Shown here piece after piece: positions 17,994 through 26,222 of a stretch of 58,091 nt of DNA (position 1 is the stretch's first letter; every line of letters begins with the position of its first letter). The notes beneath the pieces are model-generated. The model saw nothing but the letters and a program-made list of their open reading frames with translations. It was not told the origin of the DNA and searched no databases. The stretch is from positions 1 to 58,091 of the forward strand of contig CAYRZU010000013.1 in NCBI GenBank assembly GCA_964428895.1, given 5' to 3'. Source of the stretch: HyVt-337 sp964428895 (GTDB lineage Bacteria > Planctomycetota > Phycisphaerae > SM23-33). The position numbers and the translations under genes were made by a program.

Positions 17994-18194
17994 TCAGCGG
18001 GCCTCAACGACTTCGTGGACGACGTCTTCGACGCAGAAGTCGCTGACGGCGGCAAGGTAGCCACGGATGGCTTCGTCGAGCTTGTCCGATGCCTCTTCCG
18101 GAGTGTGCCCCGTGGTTACGCAGCCCGGCAATGTCGGACAGACGGCCGTGTAGGTGCCTTGCTCATTTCGGATGATTTTCATGCTGAACTTCAT
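17994..18194 (-). CDS. HicB-like antitoxin domain protein, no HicA partner visible
   Basis: A 66-residue protein that is essentially a bare HicB N-terminal fold: FSMKIIRNEQGTYTAVCPTLPGCVT then TPEEASDKLDEAIRGYL. HicB proteins neutralise HicA mRNA interferases, and longer ones add a C-terminal DNA-binding helix-turn-helix, which this one lacks. The strong SD GGGGAGA before the ATG fixes the start and excludes the longer frame from 18302. No HicA-like gene (double-stranded RNA-binding fold with GSHH motif) is found within several hundred bases on either strand. It may be a solitary HicB/UPF0150 protein or a relic of a toxin-antitoxin pair. Confidence 0.78.
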   Translation of the reverse strand: MKFSMKIIRNEQGTYTAVCPTLPGCVTTGHTPEEASDKLDEAIRGYLAAVSDFCVEDVVHEVVEAR

Positions 18195-18672
18195 CGTGGT
18201 GTCTCCCCTCGTTGCTGCATATGCGTCTCCTTCCGTGTAGCCCGTTCCCTGCCGCGGGATTCGGCCACGACCAGCCTGGTTGATCAGGCGACGTGCGGGC
18301 AAAAAGCGCCTCTACGGGCTCGGGTCGACCACCTCAAAACGAATCCAAGCCCCATAAAGACGATGCGCATTTCCAATTCGGCAGACCCTCACACGGCCGA
18401 TGTGGTCGGCCGCCAGGCCCGCCTCCATACAGTATTCTAGCTCGCAGGGCGATTGCCTGCAAGATGGTTCTAGTCTCCAGATAGCCGAGAGATGGTAACA
18501 GATTCAATGGGCTGCAGTTAGGAAGGATGAGGGCTCCCACTCATTTTGCGGGATATCCCAGATGCCAGGCCGAACGGGCACTTGGCCATTGCCAATCGGC
18601 CGGCGGGCGTGATAGACTGATGAACTTCGATGCCGCCGGTTGGCGGCGCCTGCACAGCATAGGCCAAGCCCA
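18195..18672. other. Intergenic stretch, mostly without recognised content
   Basis: 478 bases between the divergent hicB-like gene and the fmdB-like gene. Apart from the hicB SD and a putative promoter near 18589-18618, I see no gene, tRNA or repeat. Short frames here lack start signals and family resemblance. A decayed toxin or other pseudogene is possible but not supported by readable similarity. Confidence 0.5.
18589..18618 (+). promoter_or_regulatory. Putative promoter for the fmdB-like gene
   Basis: TTGCCA and TAGACT are 18 bases apart, with the -10 ending 54 bases before the ATG at 18673. Consensus-based only. Confidence 0.4.
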
Positions 18673-18897
18673 ATGCCCATTTACGAGTACCAGTGCGAAT
18701 CCTGTCAGACTCAGTTCGAGCTGTTGGTCCGCAACAGTGAGCAACGCCCGGAATGTCCGGACTGTGGGTCCGGCGAGGTCGAACGGCTGTTCTCGACCTT
18801 CGCGGCGCACATGGCCGGCGGCGCCGGCTGCCAGGAGAAGCGCTGTCCGTCGGCCGACGGCGGCTGCCCGGGCCAACGGCGCTGTCCGGTTGGTTAA
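18673..18897 (+). CDS. FmdB family zinc-ribbon protein
   Basis: A 74-residue protein that opens with MPIYEYQCESCQ, the hallmark of the FmdB family of putative regulators. A zinc ribbon is formed by CESC and CPDCG (Cys pairs at about 8/11 and 30/33). ELLVRNSEQRPECP is the usual linker. After VERLFSTFA a second Cys-rich tail (GAGCQEKRCPSADGGCPGQRRCP) may bind another metal. Members are small regulators or assembly factors of largely unknown role. An in-frame ATG at 18640 would put a leader before the invariant MPIYEY, so 18673 is used. The cysE-like gene follows after 103 bases. Confidence 0.85.
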   Translation: MPIYEYQCESCQTQFELLVRNSEQRPECPDCGSGEVERLFSTFAAHMAGGAGCQEKRCPSADGGCPGQRRCPVG

Positions 18898-19000
18898 TCT
18901 CCCCCCGGCCCGCCCGGCTGGTGCGGGCACAACTCCGTGGCGTTGGCCGGTGCCGGCGCGATAGAATACACCCAAGACGCTTCCCCCGAGGGGACTTGGC

Positions 19001-19966
19001 ATGGTGAACGAATACACGACCGAGCTGGATACGATCACCCACGAGATCCTCACCAGCTACCAAGAGCACGACCAGACCCAACGCATCGGCGAGCAGTTCC
19101 TGCCCTCACGCGAATACATCGTGGAGTTGGTGGAGCAACTGAGGCAGTTGCTGTTTCCGGGCTTCTTCGGCCAGAAGAAGCTCCATCAGGAAGACATCAA
19201 GTTCCATGTTGGCAACATGGTGGCCCGGCTGGCCGAGGACCTCGGCGAGCAGATTTACCATTGCCTCTGCTACAGCGAACACAACGAAGGCGAGCCCTGC
19301 CGTCAACGTGCGGGAAGACTGGCCCGGGAGTTCCTGCGGACGGTCCCGGAGATTCGCCGGTTGCTGGCGCTGGATGCCCAGGCCGCCTATGACGGCGATC
19401 CGGCGGCCAAGAGCGCCGACGAGATCGTCTACTCCTACCCGGGCTACTACGCGGTGATGGTCTATCGGGTGGCCCATCGCCTGCTGACGCAGAGCGTGCC
19501 CCTGATGCCGCGGATTATGACTGAGCACGCCCACAGCCGAACCGGCATTGACATTCACCCCGGCGCCAAGATTGGCACGAGCTTCTTCATCGATCACGGC
19601 ACGGGCGTGGTCATCGGCGAGACGACCGTCATCGGCAACGGCGTGAAGCTCTACCAGGGGGTCACGCTGGGAGCTCGGAGTTTTCCCAAGGATGAGTTGG
19701 GCCGCGTCAAAAAAGATTACCAACGCCACCCGACCATCGAAGACAACGTGACGATCTACGCCAACGCGACCATCCTGGGCGGCAAGACCGTGGTCCGCAA
19801 GGGCGCCGTGATCGGTGGCAGCGCCACCATCTTCGGTGAAGGAATCGAGATCGGTCAGAACGCGCGGATCGGCAGCAATACCTTCATTAACGAGTCCGTT
19901 CAGCCCGGCACGACCGTGATGCCCAACACGCCGTCGCTGCAGATTCATCCGGGCGACAATGCTTAA
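19001..19966 (+). CDS. cysE: Serine O-acetyltransferase (CysE/EpsC type)
   Basis: A 321-residue enzyme expected to acetylate L-serine with acetyl-CoA, the first step of cysteine synthesis. A helical N-terminal domain (about 1-165) precedes a left-handed beta-helix of hexapeptide repeats (about 185-310), where DIHPGAKIG, FIDHGTGVVIGETTVIGNG, VKLYQGVTLGA and HPTIEDNVTIYANATILGG are diagnostic. The His of IDHGTG is the expected catalytic base. The long N-terminal region resembles EpsC/SrpH-type enzymes rather than E. coli CysE. A possible -10 (TAGAAT, 18962-18967) lies upstream with a poor -35. The gene precedes an unknown gene by 44 bases. Confidence 0.88.
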   Translation: MVNEYTTELDTITHEILTSYQEHDQTQRIGEQFLPSREYIVELVEQLRQLLFPGFFGQKKLHQEDIKFHVGNMVARLAEDLGEQIYHCLCYSEHNEGEPCRQRAGRLAREFLRTVPEIRRLLALDAQAAYDGDPAAKSADEIVYSYPGYYAVMVYRVAHRLLTQSVPLMPRIMTEHAHSRTGIDIHPGAKIGTSFFIDHGTGVVIGETTVIGNGVKLYQGVTLGARSFPKDELGRVKKDYQRHPTIEDNVTIYANATILGGKTVVRKGAVIGGSATIFGEGIEIGQNARIGSNTFINESVQPGTTVMPNTPSLQIHPGDNA

Positions 19967-20010
19967 GCACGCCGTGTGGCCGCTTGGGCCGTTCGGTTGA
20001 GGAATGCCCG

Positions 20011-20757
20011 ATGTCCGAGTCGTTTCAGTCCATGGCCGATGACTTCTTCGTGAACCTCAACCTGCAGACCACCATCGGCCTGCCGGAAGGGCGGGACACG
20101 ATTCTGGGGTTCTGCCAGGCCGTCCAGAAGCGATTCGGCGCCATGACGGCGCTGTACCAGCGTGAGGGACGCGAGTATGTGCTCGAGGGCGACCGCGAGG
20201 CCGGCAGCTACCAATGGCTCGAACTGCACGCCAGTCACTTGACCGCCGGGTGGTTCAATCCGCCCGACGCTGAGGCCGCACGCGCTTACCACCGCTGGCT
20301 GGTGGAGCGGTGCGTCTACTTCCTGGGGGTGGGGGGCCTGGACGTGGAATGCCTCGACGTGACGTTCGGGTTCAACCTCGATTACCTCGGCAATCGCGAC
20401 GCGATCGTTCACGACGCGCTGCTCAGCGGATCGGACCTGACGGCCTCGGCGGGCGACGGGCTGGGCCGCTGCATCGAATGCGAGCCGAACGTGGTCTACG
20501 CTCTGGACGACGACTGCTGCGTGCAGGCCCGCATTGCCGTGGAGACGCGCTGCACCAGCTATCAGGTCCGCACCGGCAACTACACCGAGGATCCCATCAG
20601 CGCCTACCTCACCATGCGCCGCTGCCCCCGCCCGGGCGAGGTGCTGGCCATGGACGAGACCGTCACCGAGCTGTACAGCCTGTGTGAAGATGGCGCCGTG
20701 CGGGTGATCGTTCCGCAAGTTGTTCGGCCCATCGTTGCAGCCATCGCGGCAGGCTGA
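20011..20757 (+). CDS. Conserved-looking protein of unknown function
   Basis: A 248-residue soluble protein that I cannot assign. It has no signal peptide or membrane segment. The body is acidic with many cysteines in the second half (CIECEPN, DDDCCVQARIAVETRC, MRRCPRPGE, YSLCEDG), which might bind metal. An N-terminal block FQSMADDFFVNLNLQTTIGLPEGRD-like sequence with alternating strands suggests a compact alpha/beta fold. The ATG at 20011 follows AGGA and is preferred to 19984. It probably shares a transcript with the cysE-like gene 44 bases upstream. Confidence 0.65.
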   Translation: MSESFQSMADDFFVNLNLQTTIGLPEGRDTILGFCQAVQKRFGAMTALYQREGREYVLEGDREAGSYQWLELHASHLTAGWFNPPDAEAARAYHRWLVERCVYFLGVGGLDVECLDVTFGFNLDYLGNRDAIVHDALLSGSDLTASAGDGLGRCIECEPNVVYALDDDCCVQARIAVETRCTSYQVRTGNYTEDPISAYLTMRRCPRPGEVLAMDETVTELYSLCEDGAVRVIVPQVVRPIVAAIAAG

Positions 20758-21136
20758 CCGAGTCGGACGTCTGTCGCTGCCCGGACGAGATGGATCTTCC
20801 CCCGTTTGACGACATCGGCGATTCCGCTGCGCGCCACCGTGCGCAAAAAAAAGCGGGCCTGCCGCGGGGGGGGACGGCAGGCTCCGCAAACATCCGAATC
20901 GGTCGGGGGGGGAACCGATTCGAAAAGGGGTCAGTTCCGCAAAGGCCACATTAATTACCACTCCACTCAACCGCTGTCAAGGGCCTCTTACAGTAAATTC
21001 ATAGTAGCTAACCAGGGCCATTTTGTCAAGGAAATAAGGTGATCACCTTTAAAAACTTTCCTCCCTGTATTGGTTCCTGTGGAGTTTGCCAATAAGCCAG
21101 CAATTGTGGCTTTCTTGGCTGGCGATCCCTGTCAAA
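20758..21136. other. AT-richer intergenic stretch between convergent genes
   Basis: 379 bases separating an unknown plus-strand gene from a minus-strand pseudopilin gene. It holds one strong terminator hairpin (20845-20887). The right half (about 20940-21110) is distinctly AT-richer than its surroundings, with GGTGATCACC, a 10-base palindrome, near 21037. I see no gene in it. Confidence 0.5.
20845..20887 (-). terminator. Rho-independent terminator reading leftward
   Basis: On the minus strand GCGG-GCCTGCCG type arms (20853-20864 and 20875-20887, 12 paired bases with one bulge) enclose a G/C loop and are followed by eight T (20845-20852 read in reverse). It would end transcription from the pseudopilin gene at 21137-21982; the stem may also slow plus-strand transcription. 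Confidence 0.75.
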
Positions 21137-21982
21137 TCAGGGAAGGCAAAAGGCGTCGTCGATGGTGGATCGTAGGCCCTTGCCGTCGTCGTCCGAATCG
21201 TCGGCGGCGTAGATGTCATTGCTGTTTGTGTTTCCAGCGTTGGTCTCATCGGTCCAGGCGGCCGACATATCCAACCGCGCGATATTCTGGCCCTCGGACC
21301 TGTGGTTAAAGGAGTTGGGGGACATCTGCAGGCTGGAGATGTCCGCCAGGGTCTCGTGGCCGAACTCCTTTCCCTGGGGGCTGTAAAAGTCCGGCTCGTC
21401 CGGATCATACGCCATCCGCGGGTTCTTGTCGGCCAAGATCACCAAGGCTGACTGCATATCGCCGCCCAGCCGTGTGTCCACCCGCCGGTCCCAGTATTCT
21501 TCGTTGTCGGATTCCGGCTCATTGACCATGGAGATGTAGCTGTAGGCCAGTGTGCTGATGTTGGTGGCCGGGTCGTAGGTGAAGCTGGTGGCGTCTTCGG
21601 CGGGTTCCTCCCAACCGAGGGTGGCAACGGCCTCGGGGCACATGAAGACACTTCGGCTGGCAAAGTTGTGCCGGACTAATAGCCATAGACACTCGGCGTT
21701 TCCTTTGTCGGTGTCATTAACAGGCGTGGTGATGTCGCCCCAGGTGGAGTCGCCGACGTTGAGGCTGGGCAAGGTGCCGTCGACCTGGCCGCGGTGGTAT
21801 TGGCCAGACTTGGCGTAGGCAATGCAGGCTTCGGCCACCCTCCGAAGGTTGGCCATGCACGAGTTGCGCTGGACCGTAATGATGGCTTTGTTCAGGGCGG
21901 GCATAATCAGGAGCACCAGGGCTGTGATAATGCCGACGACCACGAGAAGTTCGATCAGAGTAAAACCGCGTCGGGAGGTCAC
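21137..21982 (-). CDS. Type II secretion/type IV pilin-like pseudopilin
   Basis: A 281-residue protein beginning with a type III (prepilin) signal: a short basic leader, the cut site RRG|FTLIELLVVVGI with Glu at +5, and a hydrophobic helix to about residue 30. NSCMANLRRVAEACIAYA follows, as in the large planctomycete/Lentisphaerae family of H/G-pseudopilin-like proteins. The C-terminal part has FNHRSEGQNIARLDMSAAW, resembling the conserved H-X9-DG segment. The start is the GTG at 21982, 10 bases after AAGGA, since no ATG lies between it and the signal. The role is probably a surface or secretion-related fibre subunit processed by prepilin peptidase; function beyond that is unknown. Confidence 0.85.
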   Translation of the reverse strand: MTSRRGFTLIELLVVVGIITALVLLIMPALNKAIITVQRNSCMANLRRVAEACIAYAKSGQYHRGQVDGTLPSLNVGDSTWGDITTPVNDTDKGNAECLWLLVRHNFASRSVFMCPEAVATLGWEEPAEDATSFTYDPATNISTLAYSYISMVNEPESDNEEYWDRRVDTRLGGDMQSALVILADKNPRMAYDPDEPDFYSPQGKEFGHETLADISSLQMSPNSFNHRSEGQNIARLDMSAAWTDETNAGNTNSNDIYAADDSDDDGKGLRSTIDDAFCLP

Positions 21983-22027
21983 TAGGCACGATTCCTTATA
22001 GTAGGAGGGTCGACCACTTACGTCAGT

Positions 22028-22057
22028 ATTATAGACATGAGCTTTCGGTAGCGTCAA
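22028..22057 (-). promoter_or_regulatory. Strong sigma70-like promoter for the pseudopilin gene
   Basis: On the minus strand TTGACG and a perfect TATAAT are 18 bases apart, 45 bases before the GTG start. This is the best promoter match in the window. Confidence 0.65.
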
Positions 22058-22082
22058 CGTGGGCGGGTTTTTGGTGGTTCGC

Positions 22083-22111
22083 TTGCCGCGGCGGCCGCCC
22101 GACCCGATAAT
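22083..22111 (+). promoter_or_regulatory. Putative promoter for the TPR-like membrane protein gene
   Basis: TTGCCG and GATAAT are 17 bases apart; the -10 ends 32 bases before the ATG at 22144. It is divergent from the pseudopilin promoter about 26 bases away, so one regulator could bind both. Confidence 0.5.
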
Positions 22112-22143
22112 ACCCAACGCTTGACGTCGAAGGTCTTGAGAGC

Positions 22144-23112
22144 ATGAACGTGCCCATTGACAATTCTCCGCCGCCCCGGTTGGGACACGGGTTGGCTGTG
22201 GCCCTGGTTCTTCTGGGGGCGGTGGTGTTCGTGGTAACCATGCTGCGGGCGGCCGTGCACCTGCGATTTCTGTGGCGGGGGGGCTGGCCTTGGCTCCGAC
22301 TGATCGAAGTCGCGTGGTCCGCGGCGGTCGGAATTGGGCTGGCCGCTGCGTTGGGGGTGTGCGGATACCTCATCGGGCGGCTGGAGACCAAGGACGCTTC
22401 GCCGACGGCCTTGTCGCCCGGGGCGCCTTCGACGGGCTTTGCCGACGACGGCGGTGGATCGGACTGTCCGCCGGTGCAGACCCCTCCTCCGGGCTGCCCC
22501 TCGCAACAGACGGACGGCGCTCCGCCGGCGCCGCCGATAAGCCCGGAGTCGTCGTCGGAGGCCCCCGCCGATCCGGCGCCGGAATCGGTGTTACTGGACG
22601 ATGGCGACGGTTCTGTCGAAACAGCGATCGGTCATGTCGAAGAATTGATGTCGCTGGGGATGTTCGCCGATGCAGCCAAGATGGCCGATCGCTTAGCGCT
22701 GCGGTACCCGCGAGACCCGACTGCCCAGGAATTGCTCGCCCGTGTCCATCGCGAGGCCGACGCGTTCGGCCGACAACAGCAGCAGAGGCTGTTCGATGAG
22801 ATCGACAAGGCGTGTGTGGCCCGCGAGTGGGGAGCGGCGCTGACGGCCGCCCGCAAGCTGACGGCCCAGTTCCCGGACTCGCCCCAAGCCAAAGACGTTG
22901 GCGAGCGGATGGCCACGCTTACCCAGAACGCGCGGATCGAAGAGGTCCGGCAGTTGCGGGACAACATTCGCGACCTGATCGAACGCCGCCGCTACGGGGA
23001 CGCGGTCGCCGTGGCCGAGGATGTGCTGGCCCGGTTTGCCGATACTCAGGCCGCTGCCGAACTGCGTGACCAAATGCGCCGCCTGCGAGAGCTGGCGGAC
23101 AAGCAGGGGTAG
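22144..23112 (+). CDS. Membrane protein with C-terminal TPR-like helical repeats
   Basis: A 322-residue protein. Two membrane helices (about 16-38 and 56-78) are followed by a Pro/Ser/Ala-rich linker (about 84-150) and a helical domain (about 155-322). In that domain, blocks such as VEELMSLGMFADAAKMADRLALRYP, REWGAALTAARKLTAQFPDSPQAKD and RRRYGDAVAVAEDVLARFADTQAA repeat with TPR-like spacing. TPR domains hold protein partners, so this may be a membrane scaffold facing the cytoplasm or periplasm; orientation is not determined. No close homologue is recognised. It is transcribed away from the pseudopilin gene. Confidence 0.7.
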   Translation: MNVPIDNSPPPRLGHGLAVALVLLGAVVFVVTMLRAAVHLRFLWRGGWPWLRLIEVAWSAAVGIGLAAALGVCGYLIGRLETKDASPTALSPGAPSTGFADDGGGSDCPPVQTPPPGCPSQQTDGAPPAPPISPESSSEAPADPAPESVLLDDGDGSVETAIGHVEELMSLGMFADAAKMADRLALRYPRDPTAQELLARVHREADAFGRQQQQRLFDEIDKACVAREWGAALTAARKLTAQFPDSPQAKDVGERMATLTQNARIEEVRQLRDNIRDLIERRRYGDAVAVAEDVLARFADTQAAAELRDQMRRLRELADKQG

Positions 23113-23144
23113 CCCCCCTTGAAGTTGCCCCTTGGCAAGGGGGG
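23113..23144. other. Perfect 9-bp hairpin directly after a stop codon
   Basis: CCCCCCTTG (23113-23121) and CAAGGGGGG (23136-23144) pair around a 14-base loop, immediately after the TAG at 23110-23112. No T-run follows, so it may be a Rho-type pause, an mRNA-stabilising stem or an intergenic repeat. Confidence 0.5.
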
Positions 23145-23235
23145 GGCGGGCGGTTATTGAAACGTGCACGGACGGTGGGTGTTGGCTCGCCGTCGAGAGA
23201 GGACGTCGGGTCAGATACGCAAAGGATGGCGAACA

Positions 23236-24504
23236 ATGAAGGTCCTTCTGGTCGGTAGTGGCGGGCGTGAACATGCGTTAGCGTGGAAGTTGGCCCAGTC
23301 TCCCCAGTGCGATGGGGTGATAGCAGCGCCGGGCAACCCCGGCGTGGCCCAGTGCGCCGAGTGCGTGGATGTGTCGGTCGATGACACCGAGGCCATCATC
23401 GCCCTGGCCAAGGATCATGGTGTGGGGCTGGTGGTGATCGGCCCGGAAGATCCGCTGGCCAACGGCCTGGGCGATGCCGTGCGTGAGGCCGGCATCCTGT
23501 GTTTCGGCCCGACCGCCGCGGGGGCCCGCATCGAGGCCGACAAAGCCTACGCCAAGCACCTCATGCGAGCGGCCTCCGTGCCGACCGCCGAGGCGCGAAT
23601 CTTCACCGATCTCACCCAAGCCAAGGACTACGTGCTGTCACGCGATCACGGGGTGGCCGTCAAGGCCGCCGGGCTGGCCAAGGGCAAGGGGGTCGTGGTC
23701 TGCCCCGAGCCTTATCAGGCCGTTAAGCCCCTGGAAGAGATGATGACCCAGAGAATCTTCGGCGACGCCGGCGATACCGTGCTGATCGAGGAAATGCTCA
23801 CCGGCCCGGAAGCGACGGTGCTGGCCCTGTGCGACGGCAAGAGTATCTATCCCATGGAGCCCCTCCAGGACCACAAGCCCGTCGGCGATGGCGATACCGG
23901 CCCCAATACCGGCGGCATGGGCGCCTACTCGCCCGTGCCCATCATCGATTCGGCCATGATGGACCGCGTGGAGCGCGAGGTGCTCGTGCCGATCGTGGAC
24001 GCCATGCGGCGCGACTTCGGCCGATACGAAGGGGTGCTCTATGCCGGGCTGATGATGACCACCGCCGGGCCCAAGGTTATCGAGTTCAACTGCCGCTTCG
24101 GCGATCCCGAGTGTCAGCCCCTGGTCATGCGTCTCAAGAGCGACTTGCTCGAGGCCATGATCGCCACCGCCACCCATAAGCTCGAAGACGTTACGCTGGA
24201 GTGGGACCCGCGACCGGCCGTCTGCGTGGTGATGAGTTCCGGCGGCTACCCGGGCAGCTACGAGAAAGGCAAGCCCATCACCGGCATCGCCGAGGCCGAC
24301 TCCCTGGCAAACGTGAAGGTATTCCACGCCGGGACGGCCATGGCCGATGGACAGTTGGTCAACAGCGGCGGGCGCGTGCTGGGCGTGACGGCCCTGGGCG
24401 ACACCGTCGCCGACGCGCAGACCAAGGCCTATGAAGCGGTGAAGAAGATCTCCTGGGAAGGCTGCTACTGCCGAACCGACATCGCCGCTAAGGCCATCAT
24501 CTGA
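23236..24504 (+). CDS. purD: Phosphoribosylamine-glycine ligase
   Basis: A 422-residue enzyme of purine synthesis joining phosphoribosylamine and glycine with ATP. MKVLLVGSGGREHALAWKL at the start, GPEDPLANGL, FGPTAAGARIEADKAYAK, VVKAAGLAKGKGVVV-like ATP-grasp strands, MGAYSPVP and EFNCRFGDPECQ are all diagnostic. Length is normal. AAAGGA before the ATG at 23236 sets the start; the upstream in-frame ATG at 23164 adds a non-conserved leader. No other pur gene is in the window. It converges with the PilZ gene across 16 bases. Confidence 0.95.
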   Translation: MKVLLVGSGGREHALAWKLAQSPQCDGVIAAPGNPGVAQCAECVDVSVDDTEAIIALAKDHGVGLVVIGPEDPLANGLGDAVREAGILCFGPTAAGARIEADKAYAKHLMRAASVPTAEARIFTDLTQAKDYVLSRDHGVAVKAAGLAKGKGVVVCPEPYQAVKPLEEMMTQRIFGDAGDTVLIEEMLTGPEATVLALCDGKSIYPMEPLQDHKPVGDGDTGPNTGGMGAYSPVPIIDSAMMDRVEREVLVPIVDAMRRDFGRYEGVLYAGLMMTTAGPKVIEFNCRFGDPECQPLVMRLKSDLLEAMIATATHKLEDVTLEWDPRPAVCVVMSSGGYPGSYEKGKPITGIAEADSLANVKVFHAGTAMADGQLVNSGGRVLGVTALGDTVADAQTKAYEAVKKISWEGCYCRTDIAAKAII

Positions 24505-24520
24505 ACGTCGCCCAAAACGC

Positions 24521-24856
24521 CTACACCTGGGCCGCCAACTCCAACGGCCGTGCGAAGGCCACCGCGATGGTGGCGTGGGTGGCTCGCCCGGGGCGGTCGT
24601 GCCGAATGACATTGGCCTGACAGGCGAAGTCGACCACCTCGTCGCTGTGGTAGGCCGTATCCGGCATGGAAATGGTGACGTTGACGGATTCGCCGAGGTC
24701 GCTGGCCTTGTCGGCCGGCACGACAAACAGCGTGCCTCCCTGCGAAATATTGAGGGTCTCTGCCGCGGCCAACTCCTCGCCGCCGCGCGAGAACAGACGA
24801 ATCGGGTAGGCTAGATCGAATCGGTGGTGCTGCCGCTTCTCGTCCTCATAATTCAT
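24521..24856 (-). CDS. PilZ domain protein
   Basis: A 111-residue single-domain protein. RQHHRFDLAYPIRLF near the N-terminus and ETLNISQGGTLF (about 38-49) correspond to the RxxxR and (D/N)xSxxG halves of the cyclic di-GMP-binding PilZ signature. The first Arg of RxxxR is present as RQHHR. It probably binds c-di-GMP and transmits it to an unknown partner such as motility or polysaccharide export machinery; the presence of pseudopilin genes nearby fits but does not prove a link. The start at 24856 follows GGAG and is preferred to 24982, whose leader overlaps pyrC. Confidence 0.75.
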   Translation of the reverse strand: MNYEDEKRQHHRFDLAYPIRLFSRGGEELAAAETLNISQGGTLFVVPADKASDLGESVNVTISMPDTAYHSDEVVDFACQANVIRHDRPGRATHATIAVAFARPLELAAQV

Positions 24857-24950
24857 CGATATGACTCCATCCGTGGGTCGCACTACCCCTAGTACGGAGA
24901 TTATACCGCCATCGCCGGACCCAAGCCAAAACTTAATCCCCCGGGAACGG

Positions 24951-26222
24951 CTAGGCCTCGAAAACCACCTTGCCTCCGACAATCGTCATAACTGCTTTGC
25001 CAGTAAGTTCCCAGTCGTGATAGGGGCAGTTTCGGCTCTTGGAGGCGAACTCGCCAACATCGACCGTCCAGGTCAAATCCGGGTCGATGACGGTCACATC
25101 GGCGCAGGCGCCTCGGCCAAGCGTGCCGATCGGCTGGCCGATCGCCTTGGCCGGTCGTGTGGCCATCCGGTCGATCAGGGCGGGCCAATCCATTAGCTTG
25201 GGCTCGATCAGGGCCTTGGCGTAGAGCCCCAGGGCGCACTCCAGCGAGATAATGCCGAATGGCGCCAGCGCGAACTCGAGTTCCTTCTCCTCTTCGGAGT
25301 GGGGGGCGTGGTCGGTGGCGAGGCAGTCGATGGTCCCGTCAGCCACGCCCGCCCGCAGGGCTTCGACATCGGCGCTGGATCGCAACGGGGGGGCCATCTT
25401 GTAGTTCGGGTCGAACGTCATGCAGGCTGCTTCGGTCAGCAGCAGGTGGTGGGGGGTGGCCTCGGCGGTCACGGCCATGCCGGCGGCTTTGGCTTGGCGG
25501 ATCTGCTCCACGCTGCCGGCGGTCGAGCAGTGCAGCATGTGATAGCGGCAGTTGGTGCGGGCGACTAGTTCCAGGTCGCGCCGGAGCATGGTCTGCTCGC
25601 CGGAAGGAGCAATGCCCCCCAAGCCCAGGCGCACCGCCACCGCGCCGCTATTCATGTGGCCCGTCATCAGGTCGGGGTCTTGGCAGTGCTGCATCAGTGG
25701 CGCGCCGATCATGCCCGCGTATTGCAGCGCTCGGTACATGGTCGCGCTGGAGGAGATGCCCATGCCGTCATCGGAAAAGGCCACCGCGCCCGCCGCAAGC
25801 ATCAGGCCCATCTCGGCCATGTCCTTGCCTTCGGAACCCTTGGTGATGCAGCCGATCGGCAGCACTCGCGCCTGGCCGGCCTCGCGACCGCGTTGGATCA
25901 CGTAGTGCATGGCCGTGTCGTCGTCGGCGGGCGGGTGCGTATTGGGCATGGCGCAGATGGTGGTGAACCCCCCGGCGGCGCCGGCCGCGGCCGCCGAGGC
26001 GATGGTTTCCTCTTCCTCGTGTCCCGGCTCGCGACAGTGCACGTGCAGGTCGATCAGCCCGGGCGAAACGATCTTACCTTTGGCGTTGAGGGCTCGCCGG
26101 GCCTTGCCCGTAAAACGGCCCACCGATTCAATCACGCCGCCGCTGATGGCCACGTCGGCCGTCTTGTCGATCCCGTTGGCCGGATCGATCACCCGACCGG
26201 ATTTGATCACAATGTCGGTCAT
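24951..26222 (-). CDS. pyrC: Dihydroorotase
   Basis: A 423-residue type I-class dihydroorotase, cyclising carbamoyl aspartate to dihydroorotate. The zinc site DLHVHCREPGHEEEET (about 60-75) is canonical, with further metal ligands in HCSTAGSVE and ATDHAPHSEEEK; FDPNYKMAPPLRS and GRGACADVTVIDPD are also typical. Its ATG overlaps the pyrB stop in an ATGA, so the two are translationally coupled. The frame stays open upstream to 26297 inside pyrB, but residues before MTDIVIKSGRVIDP are not family-like. Confidence 0.95.
   Translation of the reverse strand: MTDIVIKSGRVIDPANGIDKTADVAISGGVIESVGRFTGKARRALNAKGKIVSPGLIDLHVHCREPGHEEEETIASAAAAGAAGGFTTICAMPNTHPPADDDTAMHYVIQRGREAGQARVLPIGCITKGSEGKDMAEMGLMLAAGAVAFSDDGMGISSSATMYRALQYAGMIGAPLMQHCQDPDLMTGHMNSGAVAVRLGLGGIAPSGEQTMLRRDLELVARTNCRYHMLHCSTAGSVEQIRQAKAAGMAVTAEATPHHLLLTEAACMTFDPNYKMAPPLRSSADVEALRAGVADGTIDCLATDHAPHSEEEKELEFALAPFGIISLECALGLYAKALIEPKLMDWPALIDRMATRPAKAIGQPIGTLGRGACADVTVIDPDLTWTVDVGEFASKSRNCPYHDWELTGKAVMTIVGGKVVFEA

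Noticed and set aside
18460..18485. A T-loop-like GGTTCTAGTC that might mark a tRNA
   Set aside because: Flanking bases cannot form a T-stem and there is no acceptor pairing.
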